The notes beneath the pieces were generated by a model. The model did no database searches. It was not told the origin of the DNA and was given only the letters and a program-made list of their open reading frames with translations. The position numbers and the translations under genes are program-made. DNA of 64,000 bases from Mycolicibacterium holsaticum DSM 44478 = JCM 12374 (GTDB lineage Bacteria; Actinomycetota; Actinomycetes; Mycobacteriales; Mycobacteriaceae), in assembly GCF_019645835.1 (NCBI RefSeq), contig NZ_CP080998.1, positions 868,001 through 932,000 on the forward strand, read 5' to 3'. This document shows, piece after piece, positions 9,360 through 18,334 of this stretch. Numbering within the stretch: the first letter of the stretch is position 1; the number at the start of each line of letters is the position of its first letter.

Positions 9360-10385
9360 ATGGCCAGGACACGCATGGTCAGGCGTTGGCGTCGCAACAT
9401 GGAGATCGGCGACAGCCCCGAAGACAAGGCCTACGTCGAGATGCTCAACACCCTCTCCGAGGGGTCGGTGCGACGAAATTTCAACCCGTACACCGACATC
9501 GACTGGGATTCCCCCGAATTCGAAGTCGTCGACAACGACCCGCGCTGGATCCTGCCGGGAACCGACCCGTTCGGGCGACACCCCTGGTATCAGGCGCAGC
9601 CGGTCGAGCGGCAGATCGAGATCGGGATGTGGCGTCAGGCCAACGTCGCCAAGGTGGGCCTGCACTTCGAGTCGATTCTGATCCGCGGCCTGATGGAGTA
9701 CGCGTTCTGGACGCCCAACGGGTCACCGGAGTATCGGTACTGCCTGCACGAGGCGGTCGAAGAGTGCAACCACACCATGATGTTTCAGGAGATGGTGAAC
9801 CGCATCGGCGCCGACGTGCCCGGAATGCCGCGCCTGCTCAAGTGGGTCCAGCCGGTGATCCCGTTGGTCGCCGGGCCGCTGCCGATCCCGTTCTGGTTCG
9901 GCATCCTCGCCGGCGAGGAGCCCATCGACCACACGCAGAAAAACGTACTGCGCGAGGGGCGCAAGCTGCACCCGATCATGGAACGCGTGATGGCCATTCA
10001 CGTCGCCGAGGAGGCTCGCCACATCTCGTTCGCGCACGAGTACCTGCGCAAGCGCCTTCCGCACCTGCCGCGCCGCAAGCGGTTCTGGTTGTCGATCTAT
10101 GTTCCGCTGACCATGCGGATCCTGTGCTCGGCGATCATCGTTCCGCCGCGCGCGTTTTGGAAGAAATTCGACATCCCGCGCTCGGTGCGCAAGGACGTGT
10201 TCTTCCGCTCGCCGGAGTCGCGGCAGATGCTGCGCGACATGTTCGGCGACGTGCGGATGCTGTGCCATGACACCGGGTTGATGAACCCGGTCGCCAAGCT
10301 GATGTGGCGGATCTGCAAGATCGACGGCCCACCGAGTCGCTACCGCAGCGAGCCGGCCCGCCAGCACGTCGTCGCCGCCGCGTAA
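9360..10385 (+). CDS. AurF-like diiron oxygenase (Rv0885 type)
   Basis: About 341 residues. Ferritin-like diiron ligand motifs are visible: E-x-x-E/H patterns in HEAVEECNHTMMFQEM and HVAEEARHISFAHEYL. These match the AurF/diiron N-oxygenase-like family found in mycobacteria. Such enzymes activate O2 on a non-haem diiron centre; the substrate is unknown. I chose ATG 9360 because it follows AGGGAGG at 9347-9353. It is followed after 23 bp by fprB, a ferredoxin/ferredoxin-NADP reductase fusion, so FprB may supply electrons to it; the order is conserved as Rv0885-Rv0886. Confidence 0.85.
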   Translation: MARTRMVRRWRRNMEIGDSPEDKAYVEMLNTLSEGSVRRNFNPYTDIDWDSPEFEVVDNDPRWILPGTDPFGRHPWYQAQPVERQIEIGMWRQANVAKVGLHFESILIRGLMEYAFWTPNGSPEYRYCLHEAVEECNHTMMFQEMVNRIGADVPGMPRLLKWVQPVIPLVAGPLPIPFWFGILAGEEPIDHTQKNVLREGRKLHPIMERVMAIHVAEEARHISFAHEYLRKRLPHLPRRKRFWLSIYVPLTMRILCSAIIVPPRAFWKKFDIPRSVRKDVFFRSPESRQMLRDMFGDVRMLCHDTGLMNPVAKLMWRICKIDGPPSRYRSEPARQHVVAAA

Positions 10386-10408
10386 CCCCAAGGACGCGGG
10401 AGACTTTC

Positions 10409-12088
10409 GTGCCCCATGTGATCACCCAGTCGTGTTGCAGCGACGGGTCGTGTGTCTTCGCGTGCCCGGTTAACTGCATCCATCCGACACCGGACGAACC
10501 GGGCTTCGCCACCGCCGAGATGCTCTACATCGACCCGGCGGCGTGCGTGGACTGCGGTGCATGCGTGTCGGCCTGCCCGGTCGGGGCGATCGCACCCCAC
10601 ACGCAGTTGACGCCCGAGCAGCAGCCGTTCGTCGCGCTCAACGCCGCGTTCTACCCCGAGCGGGAGGGCAAGGTGCCGCCCACGTCGAAGCTGGCACCCG
10701 TGCCCGACGCGCCGAAGGTCCAGTCGCGACCCGGGGGGCCGCTCACGGTCGCGATCGTCGGCTCCGGGCCCGCGGCCATGTACGCCGCCGACGAGCTGCT
10801 CACCCAGCGCGGCGTGCGGGTCAACGTCTTCGAACGGCTGCCCACCCCGTACGGGCTGGTACGCGCCGGTGTCGCGCCCGATCACCAGAGCACCAAACAG
10901 GTGACGCGGCTGTTCGACAAGATCGCCGACCAGCGCGGGTTCACGTTCTACCTCAACGTCGAGGTGGGCACCGACCTCACCCACGCCGAACTGTTGGCCC
11001 ACCACCACGCCGTGCTCTACGCCGTGGGAGCGCCCGACGACCGTCGCCTCGACATCGACGGGATGGGGATGCCGGGCACCGGCACCGCCACCGAATTCGT
11101 GGCCTGGTACAACGGCCATCCCGAATTCGCCTCGGTGCCAGCCGATCTCGGACATGAGCGGGTGGTGCTCGTCGGCAACGGCAACGTCGCACTGGACGTC
11201 GCCCGCATCCTCACCACCGACCCCGACACACTCGCGCGTACCGACATCGCCGACCATGCGCTGGCCGCGCTGCGCGCGTCGAAGGTCTCCGAGGTGGTGA
11301 TCGCCGCCCGCCGCGGGCCCGCAAACTCGGCCTTCACGCTGCCGGAGTTGATCGGGCTGACGGCGTCCTGCGATGTGGTGCTCGACGCTGCCGACCATGA
11401 ACGTGTCGCCAGGGATCTGGCTGCGGCCACAGATCCGTTGACGCGCAACAAGTTGGAGGTCCTCAGCAGGCTCGGTGATGCGGCGGCGCCGGCCGCCCGG
11501 CCCCGGATCCGGTTGGCCTACCACCTGACGCCCAAGCGCGTGTTCGGCGAGCGGCGCGCAGACGGTGTGGAGTTCACCGTCACCGGCGAGGACGACGCGG
11601 TCCGCCGTATCGAGGCCGGCTTGGTGCTGACCTCAATCGGCTACCGCGCCAAGCCCGTTCGTGATCTGCCGTTCGACGAAGACGGCGCCGTGGTGCCCAA
11701 CGACGGCGGCCGGGTCGTCGATCCGCGCACGGGTGCGCCGGTGCGCGGCAGTTACGTGGCCGGGTGGATCAAACGCGGACCGACCGGCTTCATCGGCACC
11801 AACAAGTCCTGCGCCGCCCAGACCGTGCACAATCTGGTCGCCGACTACAACGCCGGGCTGCTGCCCGATCCCGCCAAACCCTCCGCGCTGGACGGGCTGG
11901 TCCGCAGCCGAGCACCCGACGTGGTGGACTCGGCGGGGTGGAAGGCGATCAACTCCGCGGAGATCGCCCGCGGCGGCGACGACCGGCCACGCAACAAGTT
12001 CACCACCGCCGCCGGCATGCTTGCCGCCGCGGCGGACGCGCCAACACCGCCGCTGCACCAGCGAGTGCTCGCCGGATTGCGCCGCTAA
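10409..12088 (+). CDS. fprB: ferredoxin / ferredoxin-NADP reductase fusion FprB
   Basis: A 559-residue protein. The N-terminal 7Fe/8Fe-type ferredoxin domain has cysteines in CCSDGSCVFACPVNCIHP and CVDCGACVSACPVGAIAP. It is fused to an adrenodoxin-reductase-like flavoprotein with FAD fingerprint GSGPAAMYAADEL and NADP fingerprint GNGNVALDVARIL. It transfers electrons between NADPH and ferredoxin-type partners. The GTG 10409 start gives the family N-terminus PHVITQSCC; an in-frame extension upstream overlaps the diiron gene and is not plausible. A 14-bp hairpin directly follows the stop. Confidence 0.95.
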   Translation: MPHVITQSCCSDGSCVFACPVNCIHPTPDEPGFATAEMLYIDPAACVDCGACVSACPVGAIAPHTQLTPEQQPFVALNAAFYPEREGKVPPTSKLAPVPDAPKVQSRPGGPLTVAIVGSGPAAMYAADELLTQRGVRVNVFERLPTPYGLVRAGVAPDHQSTKQVTRLFDKIADQRGFTFYLNVEVGTDLTHAELLAHHHAVLYAVGAPDDRRLDIDGMGMPGTGTATEFVAWYNGHPEFASVPADLGHERVVLVGNGNVALDVARILTTDPDTLARTDIADHALAALRASKVSEVVIAARRGPANSAFTLPELIGLTASCDVVLDAADHERVARDLAAATDPLTRNKLEVLSRLGDAAAPAARPRIRLAYHLTPKRVFGERRADGVEFTVTGEDDAVRRIEAGLVLTSIGYRAKPVRDLPFDEDGAVVPNDGGRVVDPRTGAPVRGSYVAGWIKRGPTGFIGTNKSCAAQTVHNLVADYNAGLLPDPAKPSALDGLVRSRAPDVVDSAGWKAINSAEIARGGDDRPRNKFTTAAGMLAAAADAPTPPLHQRVLAGLRR

Positions 12089-12091
12089 CCC

Positions 12092-12137
12092 CGGCGTTTC
12101 CGCAGGTTGCCACCGAACCGTCACTGCGGAAGCGCCG
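12092..12137. terminator. hairpin terminator after fprB
   Basis: CGGCGTTTCCGCAG (12092-12105) pairs with CTGCGGAAGCGCCG (12124-12137) over 14 positions with a single G-U wobble, around an 18-nt loop. It starts 4 nt after the fprB stop and has no U-tract. The following bases to 12227 contain no further recognisable element. Confidence 0.5.
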
Positions 12138-12227
12138 TATCGCGAACGCAATGGTCAGCCGTCGGGGTCGTTGACGAATACCCCGAATCGCCTGATAAAC
12201 GGCGCGTTCGGCGGTATAGCAAACAGC

Positions 12228-15023
12228 ATGAACGCTGCGGCATACGTCGGTCGAGTCGGAAGTTTGGCGGTCGCCCTGGGGGTCGGCATCGCCGTGGCCA
12301 CCGGCTACGGGTCGGGAATGGCGTGGGCAGACACCGCCGGGGCGGGGGCATCGAACGCGCAGTCCTCAGCGTCCTCCGACACCTCGACGGGCAGCGACGC
12401 CGAGTCCGCTCAGGCCGATGCGAGCAGCACCCAAACCGAAACGGACGCCGACCCTGACGCCGAGCCCGAACCCGAGGCCGAGTCCGACCCTGACGCCGAG
12501 CCCGAGGCCGAACCCGAGCCCGAGCCCGATGCGGAATCCGAACCCGACGCGGAAGCCGAGCTTGACGCGGAATCCGAACCCGGCGCGGAAGCCGAGCTTG
12601 ACGCCGAAGCTGAACCCGAACCCGAAACCGGCGTCGAGCCCGAAACCGAAGCGACGGGCGAGCCCGAAACCGAAGCGACGGGCGAGCCCGAAACCGAAGC
12701 GACGGGCGAGCCGGAGCCGGCACCACAGAACGCGCCTGCGCAGTCGGGGACCTCCGACGCGCCCGAGACCGAAGATTTCGTCGCGGCGGCGGCGGCGACC
12801 ATCGCCCGGCCCGACGAGCCCGCGAACGTGCGCACCTCCGACACCGACACCACGGAGATGACGATCACCTCCCTCACGGCCCGGGCGGCCTCACCGACCG
12901 CTGCCACGACCACCACGTGGAACGCGCCGGCGTTCCCGTCGCTTCGGCCGTGGCCCACCGCCTTTGACCCGGCCACCGCCATCACCTACGTGACGGGCAT
13001 CGTGTTCAGCCTCGCCCACGCCATTTTGGCGCCCTTCGCTGCCGGCCTGCCCGCACCGCCGAGCGGCCCGCCGACCCTGTGGACGTTGCTGGCGTGGGTG
13101 CGGCGCGAACTGTTCAACTCCACGCCAAGGGTTTCGGCCGAACTACCGCCCTACACCCAGAGCCTCGTCGACGGCGAGGTGATCATCACCGGCAACGTCG
13201 GCATCACCGACCGCGACGGGGACCCGATGACCTACACCGTCATCGGCAGGCCGCTCAACGGCGGTGTGGTCGAGGTCGACGCCGACGGCAACTTCACCTA
13301 CCGGCCGATGAACGCGATGGCGGCCGTCGGCGGCTGGGATTCGTTCATCGTGGTGGCCGACGACCAGGCCGCCGGCTTCCACCTCCACGGACCCAGGGGA
13401 CTGTTGCAGTTCGTGCCGATCGTGGGCCAACTCGTCTACCCCGGCGGCGGTCACCGGGCCACCCGCACCATCACCGTCAATGTCACCCCGGTCGACGGCG
13501 TCGACCTGTCGTTTCCCGACGGATTCCATTGGGGCGTCGCGCATTCGGGATTTCAGGCCGAGGGCGGGCCCGGGGTCCCCATGGACACCAACTCCGACTG
13601 GTACCGCTGGACGCACGACCCGTTCAACCAGAAGTTGGGGTTGACCAAAGGTGTGCCCGAGGACGGGCCGGGCGCCTACCTCAACTACGACGCCGACGCC
13701 GCGCTTGCGCACGACGAACTCGGCATGAACACCTTCCGGATGGGCATCGAGTGGAGCCGTATCTTCCCGGAATCCACTGCCTCGGTGGATATTTCAGATG
13801 AAGGCGGCGGGGTCAGCCTGGCCGACCTCGAGGCGCTCGACGCGCTGGCCAACCAGGAAGAGGTCGAGCACTACCGCGAGGTGCTGGCCTCGCTGCGCGC
13901 ACACGGCCTGGAGCCGATGATCACCGTCACCCACTTCACCTTGCCGGTGTGGGTGCACGACCCCGCTATGACGCGGCTGCTGGTCCAGGTGGGCCTGCCC
14001 GCTCAATCGGCGGGCTGGCTGTCGTCGTCCACGCCCGTCGAGTTCGAGAAGTACGCGGCGTATCTGGCGTGGAAATACGGCGATCAGGTCGACTACTGGG
14101 TGACGCTCAACGAGCCGTTCCCGCCGATCCTCACCCAATACCTGTCACCGCCGATCCCCGGCAGCCCCATCCCGTACTGGCCACCGGGGATCGTGCGTCC
14201 CGACCTGGCGGCCACCTTCCTGGTCAACCAGGCCAAGGGCCATGTGGCGGCCTACGACGCGATCCACACCTGGGACACCACCTCGGCCACCGACGGTCAG
14301 CCCGCCGCGTTCGTCGGCTTCAGCAACAACATGATTCCCGCACGCCCGGCCAACCCGAACAACCCGCTGGACGTGCAGGCCGCCGACGCATGGAACCGGT
14401 ACTACAACCACTGGTTCCCCAACGCCGTGATCGACGGGTGGGTGGACGCCAACTTCGACGGCATCAAGACACTCGACGAGATCCACCCCGAGTTCATGGA
14501 CAAGGTCGACTTCCTGGGCGTGCAGTACTACGGGTCGCAACCGATGCAGGGCTTCGGGTTGGCGCCGATACCCGGCATCCCGTTCCTGCAGGGTCTGCCC
14601 GTGCGCTGCTCGGCGAGCTCACCGACCTGCAGCGACTTCAACCAGCCCACCGATCCGGGCGGCTTCCGCGAGGTGCTCGAAGACGCGGCCTCCTACGGCA
14701 AGCCGATCTGGATCACCGAGAACGGCATCGCCGACGCGGGTGACTCGAAACGACCGCCGTATCTGACCACCCACATCGCGGTGGTACAGGACCTGGTCGC
14801 GCACGGCGTGGACATCCGCGGCTACACGTACTGGTCGTTCGTCGACAACCTCGAATGGGCGCACGGCTACGACCTGCACTTCGGTCTTTACGGATCCGAC
14901 CCGTCGACGCCCGAACTGGAACGCACGCCCAAACCCGACAGCATCGCGGCGATCAGCGCCATCACCGGCGCCAACGCGCTGCCGATCGATCTGCTGGCGC
15001 AGTACATCCCCAGCGCGGTCTAG
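12228..15023 (+). CDS. secreted GH1 beta-glycosidase with acidic repeat and VCBS-like domain
   Basis: A 931-residue multidomain protein. Residues 1-36 are a signal peptide (ending GMAWADT) of a type shared by several large mycobacterial secreted proteins. Residues about 45-165 are an Asp/Glu/Pro/Ala repeat with strong negative charge. Residues about 300-420 form a VCBS/cadherin-like Ig strand domain (ITDRDGDPMTYTVIG). Residues about 425-930 are a glycoside hydrolase family 1 barrel with acid/base Glu629 in TLNEP and nucleophile Glu831 in ITENG. Segments such as FQAEGGPG and WYRWTHDPFN resemble archaeal Sulfolobus-type GH1 enzymes more than the usual bacterial ones. I chose ATG 12228; the open frame upstream is read-through antisense-like sequence. 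It probably cleaves beta-glycosides outside the membrane. Confidence 0.85.
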   Translation: MNAAAYVGRVGSLAVALGVGIAVATGYGSGMAWADTAGAGASNAQSSASSDTSTGSDAESAQADASSTQTETDADPDAEPEPEAESDPDAEPEAEPEPEPDAESEPDAEAELDAESEPGAEAELDAEAEPEPETGVEPETEATGEPETEATGEPETEATGEPEPAPQNAPAQSGTSDAPETEDFVAAAAATIARPDEPANVRTSDTDTTEMTITSLTARAASPTAATTTTWNAPAFPSLRPWPTAFDPATAITYVTGIVFSLAHAILAPFAAGLPAPPSGPPTLWTLLAWVRRELFNSTPRVSAELPPYTQSLVDGEVIITGNVGITDRDGDPMTYTVIGRPLNGGVVEVDADGNFTYRPMNAMAAVGGWDSFIVVADDQAAGFHLHGPRGLLQFVPIVGQLVYPGGGHRATRTITVNVTPVDGVDLSFPDGFHWGVAHSGFQAEGGPGVPMDTNSDWYRWTHDPFNQKLGLTKGVPEDGPGAYLNYDADAALAHDELGMNTFRMGIEWSRIFPESTASVDISDEGGGVSLADLEALDALANQEEVEHYREVLASLRAHGLEPMITVTHFTLPVWVHDPAMTRLLVQVGLPAQSAGWLSSSTPVEFEKYAAYLAWKYGDQVDYWVTLNEPFPPILTQYLSPPIPGSPIPYWPPGIVRPDLAATFLVNQAKGHVAAYDAIHTWDTTSATDGQPAAFVGFSNNMIPARPANPNNPLDVQAADAWNRYYNHWFPNAVIDGWVDANFDGIKTLDEIHPEFMDKVDFLGVQYYGSQPMQGFGLAPIPGIPFLQGLPVRCSASSPTCSDFNQPTDPGGFREVLEDAASYGKPIWITENGIADAGDSKRPPYLTTHIAVVQDLVAHGVDIRGYTYWSFVDNLEWAHGYDLHFGLYGSDPSTPELERTPKPDSIAAISAITGANALPIDLLAQYIPSAV
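12636..12707 (+). repeat. three perfect 24-bp tandem repeats within the acidic region
   Basis: Units at 12636-12659, 12660-12683 and 12684-12707 are identical and encode EPETEATG three times. They sit at the 3' end of a longer, less regular acidic region rich in DAE and PEP units (about 12410-12720). Perfect identity suggests recent slippage, so copy number may vary between strains. Confidence 0.92.
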
Positions 15024-15062
15024 GTCGGGCCCGACCAGGTTCAGAAGACGGTGTTCTGAGCA

Positions 15063-15515
15063 TCACTGCATCTGCTTGACCGCCTGGTCGATCTCCTCCT
15101 GGCTGACCTCGCGCGTCGGCTGGCCCAACGACCACAGGTGACCGAACGGGTCACGCAGCTCGCCGTACCGGTCTCCCCAGAACATGTCGTCGAGCGGCAT
15201 GACGACGGTGGCGCCGGCGTCGAGCGCCTTCTGAAACTTCGCGTCCACGTCGGTGACCGTGAGGTGGATGGTGACCGGCGAGCCGCCCAACCCCTGCGGG
15301 GTCGCCGACTTGCCGTCGTTCATCTCGGGGAAGTCGTCGTTCAGCATGACCGTCGCCCCGTTGATCCGCAGCGCGGCGTGGAACAGCCTGCCGTCGGGGC
15401 CGGGCACCCGGCCGAGTTCCTCGGCGTCGAACGCCTTGACGTAAAAGTCGATGGCTGCCGCGCCGTCGCTGACGGTCAGCATCGGCGACACCGCGGGCTG
15501 GATTTCAATTGCCAT
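15063..15515 (-). CDS. VOC-fold (glyoxalase/PhnB-like) protein
   Basis: About 150 residues with a paired beta-alpha-beta-beta-beta VOC fold. A PhnB/YdcJ-like pattern is visible: VSDGAAAIDFYVKAF at the start, HAALRINGATVMLNDD, and FWGDRYGELRDPFGHLWSL near the end. Metal-dependent lyases, dioxygenases and resistance proteins share this fold; the substrate is unknown. ATG 15515 follows a GGAG Shine-Dalgarno, and a longer open frame to 15623 lacks family character. It corresponds in position to Rv0887c. It converges with the GH1 gene (about 40 bp between stops). Confidence 0.8.
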   Translation of the reverse strand: MAIEIQPAVSPMLTVSDGAAAIDFYVKAFDAEELGRVPGPDGRLFHAALRINGATVMLNDDFPEMNDGKSATPQGLGGSPVTIHLTVTDVDAKFQKALDAGATVVMPLDDMFWGDRYGELRDPFGHLWSLGQPTREVSQEEIDQAVKQMQ

Positions 15516-15636
15516 GAGCACTCCTGCAGATGTGTGTGTTCCCGTGCGGGCGACGATAGGTAGACCGGCCGCGCGGGCAGATCTCATCGCGCCAGGGCCC
15601 ATGCAATCACCGGGCACCGACAAACCGGCGCCGTCG

Positions 15637-16461
15637 TCAGCCGGCGAAGACGCGCACCCAGTCGACGAGCATTTCGGCCGGGTAGCTGCCGCCTGCGGGA
15701 TCTCCGCCGCCCGAGCCGGCGACCGCGAGGTTCAGCACCGGAAACATCGAATATCCGGGGAAGTTGAACGGCCAGTGCTCGATCGAGTACGCCGGCACCT
15801 CGAAATACGGCTCTTTGCCGGGCGTGTAGTCCTGCCAGAAGTACATCCCCGCATCGGTCCAGGTCATCCGCCAGGTGTGCCAGTCGCCGTCCACCGGGTA
15901 GGGGTGGGTCGCATACGACGTGCCGTCGAGCAGTGCGTGCACCGTGGAACCCGAGGGCCAATCCTGGTTGCCGTACCACTCGACCAGATCCACCTCACCG
16001 CCGACCTCGGGGTGGTCGTTCATCAGCCACCACGCCGGCCAACACCCGTTGGTCAGGCAGTTGAGCTTGATGCGGGCCTCCCAGGTGGTGTTGATCGGAC
16101 CCCACCACCGGCCCTGCACCTTGCCGCTGACGTACTTGCCGTCGTCGTTGCGCGTCGCGCGGATGACGAGGTTGGAGTTGCCGTCGAGGAACACGTGCTC
16201 GGGGCTGTCGCGGTACTGGCCCATGTTCTCGGGCCGGTCCCAAAACACCGGGTTCTTGATCGTTTCGCGGGCCTTGGCGATCGACCACTTCGCCGGATCA
16301 GGCGCCGAACCCGCAGGTCCGTCGAACTCGTCGGAGAACAGGAACGTCTGCGCGTGGCCTGCCGGGGCCGGTTGCGCGTGAACTTTCGGCAAGGGAATCG
16401 CGGCTGCCAAGAGCCCGAATCCGGTCATCATCATCATGCTGCGACGGTCAATCTGGGGCAC
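15637..16461 (-). CDS. exported GH16 family glycoside hydrolase
   Basis: A 274-residue protein. The N-terminal signal (residues 1-29) starts DRRSMMM, which could be a Tat signal. A GH16 jelly-roll domain follows (FSDEFDGPAGSAPDPAKW, then GGEVDLVEW). The ExDxxE catalytic signature is present as Glu156-Val-Asp158-Leu-Val-Glu161: nucleophile, assisting Asp and acid/base. GH16 enzymes cleave beta-1,3 or beta-1,3-1,4 glucans and related polymers; the family resembles mycobacterial Rv0315. It sits next to the GH1 protein locus, giving two secreted glycosidases within 4.3 kb. Confidence 0.88.
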   Translation of the reverse strand: MPQIDRRSMMMMTGFGLLAAAIPLPKVHAQPAPAGHAQTFLFSDEFDGPAGSAPDPAKWSIAKARETIKNPVFWDRPENMGQYRDSPEHVFLDGNSNLVIRATRNDDGKYVSGKVQGRWWGPINTTWEARIKLNCLTNGCWPAWWLMNDHPEVGGEVDLVEWYGNQDWPSGSTVHALLDGTSYATHPYPVDGDWHTWRMTWTDAGMYFWQDYTPGKEPYFEVPAYSIEHWPFNFPGYSMFPVLNLAVAGSGGGDPAGGSYPAEMLVDWVRVFAG

Positions 16462-16526
16462 CTGACCACCTTAGAAGCCACAGTGGGGGTTTTCGCTGCA
16501 TTTCGCCGCGCGCAAGTGTCGCCGGA

Positions 16527-17135
16527 TCAGACCACCGAGAACGACGGCGGTAAGCCCGCGCGGCCTGTCAGCGCCAGCAGCACCGGCGCACCCTGCCCCG
16601 TCGTGACGGCCACCCGTGTCGCCAACACCGCCGCCTCGCTGAGCACGTCGGGCGGCAGCGAGAACGGAATATCAACGGCCCGAGCGATATCCAGCCCGTG
16701 TACGGCCAGTTCGAACACCCGGGTCGGCAGGTAGGTGTGCAGCCGGATGCCCAGCCCGCCGATGACCTCGATCAGCGGATCGTCGACCGCTTGCACGTCG
16801 CGCAGGGCGTTGGCCATCAACGCGTCCACGGCGGCCGCCGGATCCTCGCCGAGCGCCACACCGGCCTGTCGACCCCGTTCGGCGACCGCCGCCGGGTCGA
16901 TACCCAGCGCCGACGGGGTGACCCGCGCGTAGTACTCCTGCGGTGTGGTGATGTCTTCGTGTTCGGCGGTGGTCCTCAGGTAGCTGCTGACGGTGCTCAG
17001 CGAACGGGAAGTGTGCCCGACGAGCGCGCGCACGTCCCAATCGCCCAGACCGGGTCGCTGCCACGCGGCCCGCGGGATCTCGGCGACAAGATGGACGAAA
17101 CACCTTGCCGCAGAGGCGAAGACCGCCGTCTTCAC
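16527..17135 (-). CDS. mycothiol-dependent maleylpyruvate isomerase-like (DinB-fold) protein
   Basis: A 202-residue protein of the TIGR03083/maleylpyruvate isomerase N-terminal type. It has a four-helix DinB-like bundle with WDVRALVGHTSRSLSTV and the metal-site histidine pattern H(79-region)...ELAVHGLDIARAV. Related proteins use mycothiol and a divalent metal. Its GTG start (17135) overlaps the citA stop by 4 bp, so it is co-translated with citrate synthase. I trimmed the upstream open frame (to 17255) because it lies inside citA. The exact reaction is unknown. Confidence 0.75.
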   Translation of the reverse strand: MKTAVFASAARCFVHLVAEIPRAAWQRPGLGDWDVRALVGHTSRSLSTVSSYLRTTAEHEDITTPQEYYARVTPSALGIDPAAVAERGRQAGVALGEDPAAAVDALMANALRDVQAVDDPLIEVIGGLGIRLHTYLPTRVFELAVHGLDIARAVDIPFSLPPDVLSEAAVLATRVAVTTGQGAPVLLALTGRAGLPPSFSVV

Positions 17136-18262
17136 GACGTGACGACTTGGTCCCAGCCCTCGACCGCCGCCAACGGGCGCGGAGCGGGCCCGACGTAGAT
17201 CGCCGACGGCCGCACCAGCTTTCCCAGCCGCTTCTGCTCGAGGATGTGCGCACACCAGCCCGCGGTGCGGCCACAGGTGAACATGGCGGGCATCATCCGG
17301 GTCGGCACCTGCGCGAAGTCCAGAATCACCGCCGCCCAGAACTCGACGTTGGTTTCGATGGCCCGGTCGGGTCGGCGCTCACGCAGCTCGGCCAGCGCGG
17401 CCTGTTCCAGCGCGGCGGCCACCTCGTAGCGGGGCGCGTCCAGCCGCTTGGCGGTGGCGCGCAGCACCCGCGCGCGCGGATCCTCGGCGCGGTACACGCG
17501 GTGGCCGAAGCCCATCAGCTTCTCGCTGCGGTCCAGGATGCCCTTGACCACCGCTCGGGCGTCGCCGGTGTTCTCGGCTTCCTCGATCATCGGGATGACC
17601 CGCGCCGGTGCGCCGCCGTGCAGCGGGCCGCTCATCGCGCCGATCGCCCCCGACAGCGCCGCGGCCACGTCGGCGCCGGTCGACGCGATCACCCGCGCGG
17701 TGAACGTCGACGCGTTCATCCCGTGTTCGGCGGCCGACACCCAGTACGCGTCGATGGCCTCGACGTGCCTGGGGTCGGGCTCCCCCTGCCAGCGCGTCAT
17801 GAATCGCTCTGTCACCGTGGCACATTCGTCGATCATGCGCTGGGGCACGGCGGGCTGGTAGATGCCGCGGGCCGACTGCGCGACGTAGGACAGCGCCATC
17901 ACCGACGCGCGGGCCAGCTGGTCCCGGGCGGTCGCGTCGTCGATGTCCAGCAGCGGGGAGTAGCCCCAGATCGGCGCCAGCATGGCCAGACCCGCCTGCA
18001 CGTCGACGCGCACGTCGCCGCTGTGGATCGGCAGTGGGAACGGCTCGGCGGGCGGCAGGCCCGGACCGAACTTGCCGTCGACCAGCAATCCCCACACCTC
18101 GCCGAACGTCACCCGCTGACCGACCAGATCCTCGATGTCCACCCCGCGATACCGCAGCGCACCGCCGTCCTTGTCCGGTTCGGCGATTTCGGTGGTGAAG
18201 GCCACGACGCCTTCGAGTCCGGGTACGAAGTCCTCCGGTACCAGAGGCGACGGGCTACTCAT
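17132..18262 (-). CDS. citA: citrate synthase 2 (CitA type)
   Basis: A 376-residue citrate synthase, shorter than GltA2. Conserved elements: LRYRGVDIEDLVGQ at the N-terminus, SGAIGAMSGPLHGGAPARV (active-site His region) and LMGFGHRVYRAEDPRARVL (second active-site His). It condenses oxaloacetate and acetyl-CoA or possibly propionyl-CoA, as some CitA/PrpC-like enzymes do. ATG 18262 gives the family start. It corresponds to Rv0889c and lies 72 bp from divergent pdxH. A second citrate synthase is encoded at 19884. Confidence 0.93.
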   Translation of the reverse strand: MSSPSPLVPEDFVPGLEGVVAFTTEIAEPDKDGGALRYRGVDIEDLVGQRVTFGEVWGLLVDGKFGPGLPPAEPFPLPIHSGDVRVDVQAGLAMLAPIWGYSPLLDIDDATARDQLARASVMALSYVAQSARGIYQPAVPQRMIDECATVTERFMTRWQGEPDPRHVEAIDAYWVSAAEHGMNASTFTARVIASTGADVAAALSGAIGAMSGPLHGGAPARVIPMIEEAENTGDARAVVKGILDRSEKLMGFGHRVYRAEDPRARVLRATAKRLDAPRYEVAAALEQAALAELRERRPDRAIETNVEFWAAVILDFAQVPTRMMPAMFTCGRTAGWCAHILEQKRLGKLVRPSAIYVGPAPRPLAAVEGWDQVVTS

Positions 18263-18334
18263 GGGCCGATTCTCGCACCACCGTCGGCCCTGCCGTCTAC
18301 CGGTTCGCCGCACCTCGCGGCGTAACGTAACCGC

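Noticed and set aside
11661..12227. Open frame extending upstream of the GH1 gene (about 190 extra residues)
   Set aside because: It overlaps fprB in another frame and has no start or signal that fits; the ATG at 12228 begins a clear signal peptide.
12121..12985. Long antisense open frames over the GH1 acidic repeat
   Set aside because: Low-complexity translation of a GC-rich repeat with no domain and no ribosome site.
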